A DNA stretch of 64,000 nt from Notolepis coatsorum (GCA_963971535.1 OZ020601.1:16090140-16154139), one strand, 5' to 3'. Shown: positions 36,772-49,638, counted from the first letter of the stretch. Made by a program: numbers and translations. The notes: generated by a model from the sequence alone, not told the origin.

Positions 36772-38100
36772 TCACTCTAGACGGCCAGCATTTCTAAACA
36801 GACTTGCATAGTCCGTGGGGCTGTTTGTAGAGCTAAATCTATACTTTATAGTATTGCTATCTGTCCATTCTCATTGTCAATTGAGAGAGACCATAAACCG
36901 TCCCTTCAAAATGGCTTAACACTTTGAATGCCCAGCAGGGGGCGCACATTTAGTGCTTGAATGCCCACATCCACTTCAATGTTAGCATTAATATCGCCTA
37001 ATCTATGTTTTAAATTATGGCTATGTGTCTAATCTGCCTGTCGCATTATCAATGACCTATTTCCAGTCAACATTGTCGAAGCAGATTGTTTTTTTATCGG
37101 TTCATTTCCGTTTCATAGCATTTAGAAAACCCCTTGTTTTCGCGAAAAAAAATATGATTACATGATAATCGCCCCGTACTGTAATATTATAGAACGTTGT
37201 CATTTGTCGGCCTATTTATGAATCACTTTCAAATAAACGCTAGATTATCGATAGTATATGTTTACGTGTGCACGCTAGTGCCGCGCGCTGAAAATCGATT
37301 CTTTCAGTTCCTGATCGCTCTTAGAGTCAAACAGCCATATCACAAAAAAAATAAAAAGCTTATATCTCTGTGCAAACGGGTCTGATTATCCTAATACTGG
37401 TAAAATAGATTCCTTACCTGAGATCAGATGGTATCCAAATGGATTATTCCAATTCCTGATCGCCATTCCGAAAATCGATCCTTTTATTGATCCACCACGT
37501 ATACTGTAAAAACACATAATCCCCGCTGCTCTGAGGGTCCAGCATGAAGCTGATCGACCCCGGTTACATGAGTGAGAAGTAAAATGTGGAGTCCGGGTCT
37601 TTTTTTCTCATGCCTTTTCATTGAGTCCAATCCAAAAGGGTGAATTACCATCTGGGAGACGATAGGGGGCGCTTTTTTCACATCTGAGCGCCTGGGGTGG
37701 CTGATTTTCCAACGGTAGACTCGGTTGATGAAATATGAATTCAGATCGCTAATAAAAAAAAAAAAATAATAATAATCTAAAATGCAAAAGCCTACATTTC
37801 TTGCCTACACTTCTTGGACTTTCATTTAAAGTCGTAAAGTAATAAAAAAGATTGTGCCAGTGTATTAAAACTGTTTGCTGCTGCATGCTAGGGTTCAACC
37901 GATGTATTGGATATAATCAGGCTGATATTGGCCTAATAAAAAAACACGTAAGCCTGGTTATTGTCTTATATCGAAAATCTGATAGCTGCCTGCCAACATT
38001 ACCATCTTTTGGGGCTGTTGCTCAAATTTAGCGTGAGAGGAAAAGCGGAATACCATAGAAACTAGAGATTGCAAGGAATCTGTAGATGCCGACCATACCA
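36772..38100. other. Mostly unassigned; partial hAT-like end
   Basis: 'tagggttcaaccgatgtatt' at 37889 resembles a hAT end without a partner. Repeated 'gaaaatcgat' phrases near 37290 and 37470. No coding exon. Confidence 0.35.
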
Positions 38101-38117
38101 TGCTAGCTTACTTCGCC

Positions 38118-38336
38118 ACTTAACGTGGTGGTGTGTTGGGAGGTCTTGTCTCTCATCCCGCAATTAATTCCTGACCATGTCATCTCGTAAAGTATAGGAA
38201 AAAGACAATTTCTCAGTTTCTCTTGTGTGTTACCAAGGCAACAGGCTTGTAAGTGTGCAATACAGGGGCTTTTATACTGAAGTTTAGCTCTCATCTTGCA
38301 GGATGAGAGACGAGACCCCAACACACCACCACGGTA
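38118..38336. mobile_element. MITE with about 36-bp inverted ends
   Basis: 'cgtggtggtgtgttgggagg' with 'tcttgtctctcatcc' and the reverse 'ggatgagagacgaga' with 'ccccaacacaccaccacgg' face each other across about 150 bases. TTA-like flanks (ctTAA / gGTAA) hint at Harbinger, unproven. Confidence 0.75.
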
Positions 38337-38624
38337 AGTCAAAGTTACTTGATTGTAGGGCTGTAACTGTGCATGTTCAGAGAAAACGGAACAATTTCAT
38401 GATTCAATTTGTGTTCATCCAGAATTATACAGGTGAGGGTTCGGCCCCATTAGCCAACAATGATCACAAGAGGCTTATGCCTGGCACACACTAAGAGAAT
38501 TGGGCCAATTTTAGGCCTGATTTGCTGCTCCCGTTTGTGTGTGTAGGGGGGGAACCGGAGAACAGAAACCAAGAGTTTAATATTTAGCCAATTTTGGGCA
38601 GTGCCATGTCTCATCAAAATGCAG

Positions 38625-39085
38625 AGGGCAAGGGTGGCTAAGTGGCGCAGTAGGCAAGGCGCTCGCCACTAATGCAGGAGATGCTGGGTTCGAGCCCAGT
38701 TCTCGGCGTTGCTACCAGCTTGGCTGGTCGTTCATACTAACACAATTGGCAGTGTTAAGGGTGGGAAAGCTGGTGGGTGGGGATTGGACGTTGTGGACAG
38801 CGACTCCTACAGGTCGGTTGGTTCGACTGTACAGCAGAATCATGAAGCATCGGGGGCAGCGTGAGCCTCCCATGCGTTACTCCTCACCACTGAGAGATTG
38901 CGCTGTACAGGTGAAAAGATGCGACAGCTGCCTCCTCGTGTACCGGAGGGGACACGTGATGCAAGGCTTGGTCCTCACTGCAGCCGACCAGTGGGAGGCG
39001 TAGTCTAGCAACGTTCGAGACGGGGGAGGGGAGAATTGAAGGGAGAATTGGCAAGGCGAAATTGGGATGGGAGAAAAATAAGGAG
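38625..39085 (+). repeat. tRNA-derived SINE, about 460 bp
   Basis: Head 'ggtggctaagtggcgcagta' with B box 'gggttcgagccca', long body, and 'attgggatgggagaaaaata' plus 'aaggagaaaaagtgg' tail. Confidence 0.85.
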
Positions 39086-40084
39086 AAAAAGTGGACAAAA
39101 AAGAAAATGCCAAATGGCATGCCTCTCTGTAGTGTGCACTGTGCACGCCTTTAAAAAAATTATTACAAATATTTCTGGGTGTCCAAACGGATACATGTTG
39201 TTTTTGATGCCATCATGAGAAGTGCCTTCTTTTTTTTGCGGTAAAAAAACTTAACTAAACCTTACTAAATAAAGTTTATTAACTAACGTTAGCTGCTAAG
39301 AGTTCCAATAGTGAGGAAAGGGGGGTGGGGTGAGGGGGGGGGGGGGGATGAGCCCGTCTCTCTCCCTCTCTCTCGATTTGAAGTAACATTACACTATATA
39401 AAAAGTAACTGGATAGTTGATGATAATAAATATTTCACTTCATTAGCAAAAATATTGTAAAATCATTAAGTCTGCTATAAGCTATTCCTCCTCTCTTGTG
39501 TGTTTGTATAAATGTACTATAGGCTACTCTTTTTGACATGGATTAGGCTAATTAGCTTTAACAATCCTGATTCCTGAGCCTATTTTATTCAAAAGGAAGA
39601 TATTGATTTAAATATGTATATAGCCAATAAATACATTTTAATCGTATCTCCTGTGCTGGCACAAGCACTAAGTTACCTATTCATATTATTCTCTTGATTT
39701 ATTTGCCATGGCACAGTGCCACAGCTCATTGGCCACGGTTGTCATTTAATAATAATCACCTGCTAATCGATCACCTGTTGTTTGTGACCAAGATGTCTGC
39801 AATCGAATACTGTGTGTATAGTCTACTTTTATCCTTTTACCTTTTTTGATGACTCTCCTCTACCTGCTGGGCTAGTTTAGAATTTGAACGTCTCAAAGGT
39901 TAATGTGCTGCCTGCACACATGAGCAGAGTGGAATGAGGGAAACAGATTTAGTCGTGGTTACAGCACATTCCTCAGTACAGCCATCCCTGCTCGCTCTCA
40001 GTGGTGCTGCTCCTACAGGCCACACGCCTGTTTAACAAGCTCTACCATGGAGTTTAGAGGCCAAGCTGTTTCACATCACCACCA
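39086..40084. other. No gene seen
   Basis: Contains a G-tract at 39330-39348 and AT-rich sequence. No motif recognised. Confidence 0.4.
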
Positions 40085-40331
40085 CGTAGTGTTACTTCAG
40101 TGTCTGCATGGGGCCACCTTCCTCAGTGTCTGCACCTTCCTCAGTGTCTGCACTAGGGATGCCCCGATCGATCGGCCACCGATCGTTATCGGCCGATAAT
40201 CAGTATAAATATGCGATCGGTGATCGGTGATAATGCTTTATTTTCGCCGATCGTCAAAACCGATCTCACTCGCTGTCGCTGAGTTCTGTCTCAGACACCG
40301 GGTGGTGCAGCGTCTGCTCATCCCTCCAGCC

Positions 40332-41586
40332 CAGGGCTGTACGTTAACTTTTTTTGCACATAGCACTGGTGCTACAGAGGTTGATAGTTTTGTAGCACAG
40401 GTCAAAATCTTGTAGCACAAGTATAAAACGTGTTATATTTGTAACAGTCACAAATGTGCCTATTGTATTTGTGTTATTTAGTTGCAGTGCCATGTTTGGC
40501 TGTCATTTAGTATATCGCCATGTGTTATTATTACTATGATACTCTCATATGCTATTTTAAATTAATATCATAAACAACATAAGGAATATTAGCATAATTT
40601 TGAGTGGACTGAAGGAAGGAGTCAGCGTTAATAGTTTTAAATGCAAATAATTTATTGAAACATAGAAGTGGGGTCGGTTGGGACACACACACACACACAA
40701 TGGGGGACCCTGATGTAAACAAGACAAACGTCTTTCTCTGGTCTGCATCCCCTTAACAATTGTGTGTATTGAGCCGTACTGTATTGTACCCATTCTGCAA
40801 TCTGTTAAATAAAGTTTTCATTCATTCATTCACACACACTGTTTCAACTCACCACCCCCGCATCATATTGTAGTCTAGTCTGTCTTCAAACTTCCACTCC
40901 TCTCGAAACTTGTATTTGAATATCATCATTATCTGTCCATCCTCAGTTTACTATAATATACTCCTGTCCTGAGTCCTGACTAGTGACTTCATCGTCTTTC
41001 CAAACGCACGCACGCACACACACACACAGGGAAGGGGAGAGAGTGCCCCCCATTTCCCTTTCCACACTGTGTCTGCTGGCTCTGCGCCCTCTGCTCAGGA
41101 TTAGCTTGTTAGCTTGCTAACGTTGTAGTGATTGTAATGGTACATAAACGTTAATTTCGGGCGATGTGCGCATAAAGGAATGGCGACGGTGCAAAGCATG
41201 TAGATGCATTTGACCCGTTGCGAGAAAGAAAAAACACCACGGACTTATTTCGGGACGTGTAGGCGCACTGCTGTGTTAACGTGCACCAACCGACCAACGC
41301 GCTGCTCTTCTAGCAGAAGCACGGATAGGGCGGATACGACTCGTCGAGTTGTCACAAGAGTTTTTTCAAAATAAGAGCATCATATGCACCTGAACGTTGC
41401 TAGCTTTCGGAGCCTAGCTGGAGCTGCGCGTGGGCAGAAATGAGACCCGCTACAGGATTTTCAAAATAAGAGTATCTATATGAACCGAATCCCTATCGCA
41501 CCAGTGCTACTGAAGTAAATCCATCCATCGCACAGACAGCTGTTGCTGTAGCACGTGCGAGATATATGTCTCACTGTACACCCCTG
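40332..41586. mobile_element. hAT element B nested in A, duplication CTCCAGCC
   Basis: Starts CAGGGCTGTACGTTAAC and ends TCACTGTACACCCCTG, flanked by CTCCAGCC at 40324-40331 and 41587-41594. 1255 bases with no transposase. Confidence 0.92.
40695..40840 (+). repeat. LINE-family tail nested in hAT B
   Basis: 'aatgggggaccctgatgtaa' to 'aaataaagttttcattcatt', the same tail as at 30700-30850. Confidence 0.88.
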
Positions 41587-43732
41587 CTCCAGCCCCTCCT
41601 GCACGCATGTAAACACGGGTCTAGTCTAGTGGGACGGGACACGGGAGGACGGCGTCTCCCTGAGCTAACGTTAGCTTAGCTACCGTTACAAAATGACCCA
41701 GTCAACTATTCACTTTTAGTTTAATACATGATGAGGCATTGTCTAACCGAACGGTATCTAGCCGGCCAGCTACCGATAGCTCCTGACATCAACAAACGCT
41801 CCAGCAAGTCTAGTAGAGACGTGTATGATACCTGTTAGCTCACGTTAGCGCAAGTTAGTTCACTGTTCAAAACGAAATGTCCCATTGAACTAAATAATTC
41901 ACTGAGGCGTTGTATTAACGTTATATATCCGGCTAGCAGTAGCTACAGATAGCTCCTGATATCAATGTCTTATAACACTGATTTGATGCGTATTCGAGCT
42001 GAGGGCTTGCTGAGCACAGTAACGTTATACCAATAGGGTCCAGCTGCAGCGCAGGAGAATCCTGGCCGTAGCTGGAGGCTACTAGAGTACACACAGATAG
42101 TGGAGCTTGTTGCGTGGTGGCGATGTCTCGCAGATAATACAAGTCCAAGTCTAATTATATAATATATATATTTTATAAAATAAAAAAAATTATATAAAAT
42201 AAATTTTAATTTTATGGCTCATTTTATGGCTCACGACGATCGGTGATCGGTATCGGTGGCAAAAAACGTGATCGGGGCATCCCTAGTCTGCACCTTCCTC
42301 AGTGTCTGCACCTTCCTCAGTGTCTGTACCTTCCTCAGTGTCTGCACCTTCCTCAGTGTCTGTACCTTCCTCAGTGTCTGTACCTTCCTCAGTGTCTGTA
42401 CCTTCCTCACTTTCAGTGTCTGCACCTTCCTCAGTGTCTGCACCTTCCTCACTTTCAGTGTCTGCACCTTCCTCAGTGTCTGCACCTTCCTCAGTGTCTG
42501 CACCTTCCTCAGTGTCTGCACCTTCCTCACTTTCAGTGTCTGCACCTTCCTCAGTGTCTGCACCTTCCTCACTTTCAGTGTCTGCACCTTCCTCAGTGTC
42601 TGCACCTTCCTCACTTTCAGTGTCTGCACCTTCCTCAGTGTCTGCACCTTCCTCAATGTCTGCACCTTCCTCAGTGTCTGCACCTTCCTCACTTTCAGTG
42701 TCTGCACCTTCCTCAGTGTCTGCACCTTCCTCAGTGTCTGCACCTTCCTCACTTTCAGTGTCTGCACCTTCCTCAGTGTCTTCACCTTCCTCACTTTCAG
42801 TGTCTGCACCTTCCTCAGTGTCTGTACCTTCCTCAGTGTCTGCACCTTCCTCAGTGTCTGCACCTTCCTCACTTTCAGTGTCTGTACCTTCCTCAGTGTC
42901 TGCACCTTCCTCAGTGTCTGTACCTTCCTCAGTGTCTGCACCTTCCTCACTTTCAGTGTCTGCACCTTCCTCAGTGTCTGTACCTTCCTCAGTGTCTGCA
43001 CCTTCCTCAGTGTCTTCACCTTCCTCACTGTCTGTACCTTCCTCAGTGTCTGCACCTTCCTCACTGTCTGTACCTTCCTCAGTGTCTGCACCTTCCTCAG
43101 TGTCTGTACCTTCCTCACTGTCTGCACCTTCCTCAGTGTCTGTACCTTCCTCAGTGTCTGTACCTTCCTCAGTGTCTGTACCTTCCTCAGTGTCTGCACC
43201 TTCCTCACTGTCTGCACCTCCCTCAGTGTCTGCACCTTCCTCAGTGTCTGTACCTTCCTCAGTGTCTGTACCTTCCTCACTTTCAGTGTCTACGTTCCTC
43301 AGTGTCTGCACCTTCCTCAGTGTCTGTACCTTCCTCACTTTCAGTGTCTACCTTCCTCAGTGTCTGTACCTTCCTCAGTGTCTGTACCTTCCTCAGTGTC
43401 TGCACCTTCCTCAGTGTCTGCACCTTCCTCACTTTTAGTGTCTGTACCTTCCTCAGTGTCTGCACCTTCCTCACTGTCTGCACCTTCCTCAGTGTCTGCA
43501 CCTTCCTCAGTGTAGACCTGCACCTTCCTCAGTGTCTGTACCTTCCTCAGTGTCTGTACCTTCCTCACTTTCAGTGTCTACCTTCCTCACTTTCAGTGTC
43601 TGTACCTTCCTCAGTGTCTGTACCTTCCTCAGTGCCTGCACCTTCCTCAGTGTCTGTACCTTCCTCAGTGTCTGCACCTTCCTCAGTGTCTGCACCTTCC
43701 TCAGTGTCTGCACCTTCCTCAGTGTCTGCACT

Positions 43733-43805
43733 AGGGGTGGACGGTATAAACGGTATACGGTATAAACGGTATGAATTTGCTCTACGGTATGGCTTTTGAC
43801 TATAC
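43733..43805. mobile_element. Truncated hAT-like end in the minisatellite
   Basis: 'taggggtggacggtataaac' and repeats of 'acggtata' interrupt the array. No matching right end is adjacent; a related right end is at 56240-56272. Confidence 0.6.
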
Positions 43806-44136
43806 CACTTTCAGTGTCTACCTTCCTCAGTGTCTGTACCTTCCTCAGTGTCTGTACCTTCCTCAGTGTCTGCACCTTCCTCAGTGTCTGCACCTTCCTC
43901 ACTTTTAGTGTCTGCACCTTCCTCACTTTTAGTGTCTGCACCTTCCTCAGTGTCTGCACCTTCCTCAGTGTCTGCACCTTCCTCAGTGTCTGTACCTTCC
44001 TCAGTGTCTGTACCTTCCTCAGTGTCTGTACCTTCCTCACTTTCAGTGTCTACCTTCCTCAGTGTCTGTACCTTCCTCAGTGTCTGTACCTTCCTCAGTG
44101 TCTGCACCTTCCTCAGTGTCTGCAGTACCTAGCTAA

Positions 44137-44975
44137 CGGAGGTCTCATGCACTCGACTATTGCCGGAGCATTTGTTGATATCAGGAGCTATCAGTAGCTA
44201 GCCAGCTAGATAACGTTAGACAATGCCTCATGTATTAAACTAAAAGTGAATAGTTGACTGCGTAATTTTGTTTAAACAGTAACATTAGCTAGGTAGCTAA
44301 CGTTAGCTCACGGAGGTCTCATGCACTAGACCAGTGGTTCCCAAACTGTGGTGCGCCCTCTAGGTGGTGCGTGACATGAAAAGGCTAATGGTGGTAAATA
44401 TATATATATATATATATATAATTTTTAATTCTTTTACAATAAAATTTCATAAAAATCTTAGTCAAACCTTTAGTATTATGGATATTAAACATGCTGGCAG
44501 AGTACATGCATCCATGTTGTCGTGAACATTTTAATTAAATAAAGAAATTCCCTATCCATAGTCGCCGTGGGAAGAGATAAAATAAAAAATTTAATCTGTG
44601 CACGGAGACCAGCAACAATTTTTTCTAACAGAAACCCATTGGGGGGTGCGTCAGCTAGGTCGGGAGGTGACAGGGGGTGCACAGCCAAAAAGGTTTGGGA
44701 ACCGCTGCACTAGACTATTGCCGGAGCTTGTTGACATGACGGGTCTGGGAGGGGGAGGGGAAGGGGCAGTGCGCTGCAGCAGCAGCTGTGTGTGTGCCTG
44801 TGAGAGAAGTCAGCGAGTGAGAACTCTGCTGAGAATTAGATCATGTTTTTCGCATGTGTCTTCGATCGGTTTTCACGATCGGCGAAAATAAAGCATTATC
44901 GGAATTCACAGATCTCATATTTATACTGAATATCGGCCGATACCGATCGCTGGCCGATCGATCGGGGCATCCCTA
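44137..44975 (-). mobile_element. hAT element C (family of A), one end only
   Basis: The right end GATCGATCGGGGCATCCCTA finishes at 44975. The interior is the reverse complement of A's ends ('ctaaaagtgaatagttgact' against 41693-41725). The other end is lost at the array junction near 44137. Confidence 0.8.
44332..44707. mobile_element. hAT element D, duplication CACTAGAC
   Basis: Ends CAGTGGTTCCCAAACT and GTTTGGGAACCGCTG are flanked by CACTAGAC (44324-44331; 44708-44715). It is nested in C. Its middle (about 44450-44575) matches the interior of the TTA-flanked elements at 48217 and 51065. Confidence 0.95.
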
Positions 44976-45178
44976 CTTTCAAACTAAGTACAGAATAAAA
45001 AACACTTCCAAATAAACTTTCATGATTATGAATATGTAGGCTACATGTCAAAAGGGCAATACGTTTTTTAATATAGCCTAGTACCATTCTTACTGGATTA
45101 AACATACATTTAAACGATTCATATTTTGTGATTGAAATCAAAAGGAATACTAGTTCTTCTAGTTCTAGTGGATCGTAT

Positions 45179-46018
45179 TAGGGCTGGGCGATATGACCAA
45201 AAACGTTATCGCGATAAAATTATAAAATTATTTTCATATAATTCGATATCGATAATTATCGTCGATATAATGTCTGTCAAGTTTAATTAACTTCTTATGC
45301 TGCTGCGAATGTCTCGAGTCGAGTTGATGTCGTCATCAGTCCGCGCACGTTAGCAGTTAGCCGACAAGCGGAATATCTCATGACAATGTAATAAATATGA
45401 CACTAAAATACTCTCTTCCGCCACAATATATTGAAACGACGTCCACTGTATTACCCACACTACTATAAACGTGGCCTCATAATTCACGCCACACACATAC
45501 TCGGCACGTAAATATATAAAACATCGCCGTGCAAGCTAGTTATCCTAGCCAGCCTGTTGCTAAGCGAATGTCTCGAGTCGAGTTGATGTCGTCATCAGTC
45601 CGCGCACGTTAGCAGTTAGCCGACAAGCGGAATATCTCATGACAATGTGCTAAATATGACACTAAAATACTCTCTTCCGCCACAATATATTGAAACGACG
45701 TCCACTGTATACCCCACACTACTATAAACGTGGCCTCAGAATTCACGCCAGACACATACTCGGCACGTAAATATATAAAACATCGCCGTGCAAGCTAATT
45801 AGCCTAGCAAGCCTTGTTGTTGAGTGAGTCCTACCTCTGGGTCTCCTTCCGGGTCCCCTTCGCTCTCGGCCATCTCCTTCACCGATTGGTTGTTAGTGCG
45901 TGCTCATATCCAAGCTTGGAAAATCGATATATCGAAACTTTGCGACCACGTTTCATGTTTATTTCGAGGAAATAATTTATCGCGATAGTTATCATTATCG
46001 CTTTATCGCCCAGCCCTA
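45179..46018. mobile_element. hAT element, duplication GATCGTAT, with internal duplication
   Basis: Ends TAGGGCTGGGCGATAT and ATCGCCCAGCCCTA. Inside, a block of about 260 bases starting 'gcgaatgtctcgagtcgagt' occurs twice in tandem (about 45306 and 45564). Confidence 0.95.
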
Positions 46019-46618
46019 GATCGTATAATGTCCTACACACACCCACCCAATCTGTCTAGTACTAGGCCCACTGTATTTGACTCAGTAGAAATTCCCACAA
46101 CTGGTTAAATCACCACATCACACTCTAATTAAGGATTCTCGTCTATGACTTTTTTAATGTAGCCAATATTTCCCAAAGCATGCATGACAATACACAACAT
46201 GACAAAGGATCTGACCTCTTAGTTTCTTATGTAATCTAGTAGACCAAATTATATGGGATATCACTCACCCCCACCCCCAGAGGGTGCATCCAAAACATAT
46301 ATTTGCCCTTGTTTTTATCGGCAACTACACTGTGTAGTAGTGTATTGAGAATGGGACCCTATTAACTGTTACACTGCTGAGCGGCATGCTGGGTACAGCC
46401 CGTTAGCTAGCCAGGTAGCATAACGGTCTGTTAACAGCTGGGAGAACAAAGAAAGAGATGAAAGAGAGACCTTTCTTAGTATGAGAGTTTTTCCCAACCC
46501 TAGAACACAGAACCAATGAACACAGCTCCAAATGATCTCCTCACAAGCTGTGCATCAGATAGGGAGTGGGTAGTCATTCATGCATCATGTATCATCCTTC
46601 AGTAAGATTATATCATGG

Positions 46619-47340
46619 TAGGGCTGGGCGATATGGAAAAAAATCATATCGCGATAACGATATGATAATTTTATTTTATTTCTCGATATCGATAATTATC
46701 GAATTGTTATAAGTATAATTTTTTTTTTTTTTTTATTATTAACAACAGATGTATGTTTATTTTGCAGCAATTCTTTGTCATTGCCGCCATCTTTAGTGTT
46801 ACATCCCCTCACACTCCAGTTCTCAGGCTGCAGCTGGTTTAAAAGCTAAAGTAAACCGGCTTCTCTGCTGGCTGTGGCTCCAGAGGAGTTGAACAGTTCT
46901 GGCTCTGCTAGTTTATTTTCGATCTTTTGGCGCTTTTTTGGTGGACAAACCACCGCACATGTGCACTGTGACTCGTGACTGGAGTCTAGTTCTGCTAACA
47001 CACATAGCCTACTGTGTACAGACGGTTTCAAACTGTATTTTAAATTAGAAAGCAAACAAAATAAATGGACAAGAGAAAAAGAAATCTGAATTTGGTAAGT
47101 ATTGTCATTTGGACAAGCAAAGCCATTACTTTAAGTTGCAGGCAAGAAAGACAAGTCTGTCCACTGTCTCTGGTTTTAAAACTGCCCTGTTGCAGGTAAA
47201 AAAAAAAGTAAAAAAAAAGTAAAAAAAAATAATAAGAAAAAAAAGAAAAAAAACGATTTTTCGATTTTTTTTTTATTTCGATATTCGATATCGATTATTA
47301 AAATATATCGCGATATTTATCGTTATATCGCCCAGCCCTA
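46619..47340. mobile_element. hAT element, duplication TATCATGG
   Basis: Ends TAGGGCTGGGCGATAT / ATATCGCCCAGCCCTA. The interior contains a conserved segment ('ccaccgcacatgtgcac', 'ttttggcgcttttttgg') shared with copies at 51833, 60903 and 62522. In one frame it gives a conserved PPKKRQKIENKLAEPELFN peptide, perhaps an N-terminal transposase remnant. Confidence 0.95.
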
Positions 47341-47348
47341 TATCATGG

Positions 47349-48180
47349 TGATATTATGATAATGTGATGTTGTCGTAGCCTACACAAGTCTCTTGTGTAA
47401 ATGAATGATAATAAGTACATATCCCAAAGCATGCATGACGATACGCAACATGACACAGGATTTGACCTCTCAGATTCTTATGTAATCTAGTAGACCAAAT
47501 TATATGGGATATCACTCACCCCCACCCCCAGGGGGTGCATACTATAACCATGGCAGATAGAATCTGGATGAATCCACATGATGTCTCCCCAAAGGCAGCC
47601 AAGCACACAGTTATCAAGCTGAGTTGATAGCTTGTTAGCTAATGCCAGAGGATAATGAAGGACACAGTCTGATAGCCTGTAAGCTAATGCCACAGGAAAA
47701 TTAATGACAGTCTGATAGCTTGTAAGCTAATGCCAGAGGATAATGAATGACGACGTCTGATAGCTTGTAAGCTAATCAATCAATCAATCAAACCAACTTC
47801 GAAGATTGCCTAAACTTAACCAGTGTAGAAACTGGCGTCGGCCAATCAGAGAGCGTCTGCCAGAAATGCGGCTACGGAAAAATATCACGCGCAGCAGCAG
47901 CAGGACCACACTCACTGCAGGAAGCCATGATACTGGTGTCAACGTGGCGCTGCAGCCCAGGATACCATAGTTTTTTTGCGACAGTGCCACCTACCTTATT
48001 GGATGACAATCAGAGAGTTGGAGTCATAGATATATATATCTATGGTTGGAGTACCTTGAATGTGAGTTTGAAGTTGTATTAGCCATTCCGAGGAGGTGCG
48101 TATTAACGACCAAGGCAAACTATTTCCAACGTTTGCAAACGATTTCAAACGTTAGATTTGTGTTCACCGCACACCTTTGT
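47349..48180. other. No gene seen; local duplicates
   Basis: 47410-47545 repeats 46175-46290 ('cccaaagcatgcatgac', 'atctagtagaccaaattata'), a direct duplication about 1.23 kb apart on either side of the hAT. 'tgatagcttgtaagctaatg' recurs at 47630-47775. Confidence 0.6.
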
Positions 48181-48620
48181 TCAAGTTGTTTTATTTGTCA
48201 CATATAAAGTACATTAGGCCTAACAAAAATAATAGTTGGTTTCAGGTTGCCGACCGACCCTGCCGATTTAGGTGCGACCCAATATATTTTATGAGTTTTT
48301 TAAAAAAATAATTAAAAAAAAATAAAAAAAATACGATTAGAATAAAGTTTCATAGAAATCTTAGTCAAACATTTAGTATTATGGATATTAAACATGCTGG
48401 CAGAGTACATGCGTCCATGTTGTTGTGAACATTTTAATTAAATAAAGAAATTCCCTATCCATAGTCGCCATGGGAAAGAATAAAATAAAAAAATAAAATA
48501 AAATAAATTCCCTACCTACCCATGGCCAAACTGACAACCAACCTGAAACCAACTATTATTTTTGTTAGGCCTTATTACAGTGAAATGCTTGGTTCTGTAT
48601 AAGCCCTCCCACCCACCCAC
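48181..48620 (-). repeat. LINE tail interrupted by a TTA-flanked element
   Basis: 'tcaagttgttttatttgtca' before 48214 and 'ttacagtgaaatgcttggtt' after 48574 together rebuild the tail at 26603-26670. Confidence 0.8.
48217..48571. mobile_element. TTA-flanked MITE 1 (Harbinger-like)
   Basis: Perfect inverted ends of about 33 bases starting GGCCTAACAAAAATAATAG, TTA on both sides (48214-48216; 48572-48574). The empty-site sequence is known from the LINE tail at 26603. PIF/Harbinger elements duplicate 3-bp TTA/TAA, which fits. Confidence 0.88.
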
Positions 48621-48689
48621 CCCCTCCTAAGGTATAGAGTTTCCTCCCCCTCGTATGTATATATTTTCTGTTAGGATCTCTGTTTAACA

Positions 48690-48884
48690 GTACTGTATAT
48701 TTTGTATGTCACAAATGTAACAGTACTGTATACCTACCTGTATGTTGTGTATGTCATAAATGTCATTATGAATTGAAAATGGGGGACCCTGACATGTAAA
48801 CAAGACGAAAGTCTTTCTCTGGTCTGCATCCCCTTAACAATTGTGTGTATTGAGCCGTACTGTATTGTACCCAATTCTGCAATC

Positions 48885-48885
<1 letters not shown>
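48690..48885 (+). repeat. LINE-family tail
   Basis: 'gaattgaaaatgggggaccc' to 'ccaattctgcaatct', cut by a (GA)n tract at 48885-48918. Confidence 0.85.
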
Positions 48886-48920
<35 letters not shown>

Positions 48921-49374
48921 CTTTCCCAATCAGATTCATTTTTCTAAATTTATTAAAAGCGTCTGTCAGATTACGATTAGCTTGGATCTTCTTCCAAAAG
49001 CTTACCCTTGTAAACTGAGCAGAACTAATCTGCAACATCCACATGCTCACTTTAAACATTCACCTTTAACACTGAGTGCCAACGACGATATTTCTCGTTA
49101 CTTCATGCCAACCGTTGAGTGCCAGAGAGACGAGAGATCTCGTTTTTGATCGTTTTTTTTTATTAGCGATTTCCATTCATATTTCATCAATCTAGCCTCA
49201 CGCCACTGGAACTCTCTCTGAGCTCCATTGGGAAAATACCGCCCCCTATCGTCTCTCCGGATGGTACTGCACCCCATTGGATTGAATGAAACACTTGGAG
49301 AGAAAAAACATGAAAAGAAAAAAGGTAATTTTTTTTTTTTTTTTTTGTATCTCACTTGAATCGATACTCGGTAG

Positions 49375-49432
49375 TACCGACGTGTTTCGGTTCGGTACCT
49401 CAAAAGTACCGAATTCGGTACCCATCCCTAGT
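49375..49432. mobile_element. hAT-like right end
   Basis: 'ggtagtaccgacgtgtttcg' and 'gaattcggtacccatcccta' form a palindromic hAT-type end. No left end was seen within 500 bases. Confidence 0.5.
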
Positions 49433-49556
49433 GTTTGGTCTTTACTCTTACTTTGTACTGTGTGAAGCAGGATCTCAGGAGGGTCATAGAGAACCAAGCA
49501 TTTCACTATAATGTGCATGTAGGCTACCTTATATGTGACAAATAAAACAACCTGAA
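49433..49556 (+). repeat. LINE 3' tail
   Basis: Matches 290-378 in plus orientation, ending 'atatgtgacaaataaaac'. Confidence 0.75.
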
Positions 49557-49638
49557 ACCGACTGGGTCAGCCTCACCTAAATCAATAAAACTAGTTGGGA
49601 CAGTCTTCCAGCTTGGACCAAGCTTTGCACTGTGCAGG

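Larger units (their letters stand above)
40154..42285. mobile_element. hAT element A inside the minisatellite, duplication GTCTGCAC
   Basis: Ends TAGGGATGCCCCGATC and GATCGGGGCATCCCTA are flanked by GTCTGCAC (40146-40153; 42286-42293), which is itself part of the minisatellite unit. No intact transposase. Related copies are at 44137-44975 and 63745-64000. Confidence 0.95.
40085..44136. repeat. 18-bp minisatellite split by transposons
   Basis: The unit is 'ccttcctcagtgtctgca' with a t/c variant and an expanded form 'ccttcctcactttcagtgtc'. Array parts are about 40100-40153, 42286-43732 and 43806-44136. The period of 18/24 keeps several frames open for up to about 500 codons on both strands; these are not genes. 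Confidence 0.95.

Noticed and set aside
42231..44197. Open frames up to 518 codons rich in Ser/Pro or Glu/Thr
   Set aside because: They follow the period of the 18/24-bp minisatellite and cross transposon junctions.
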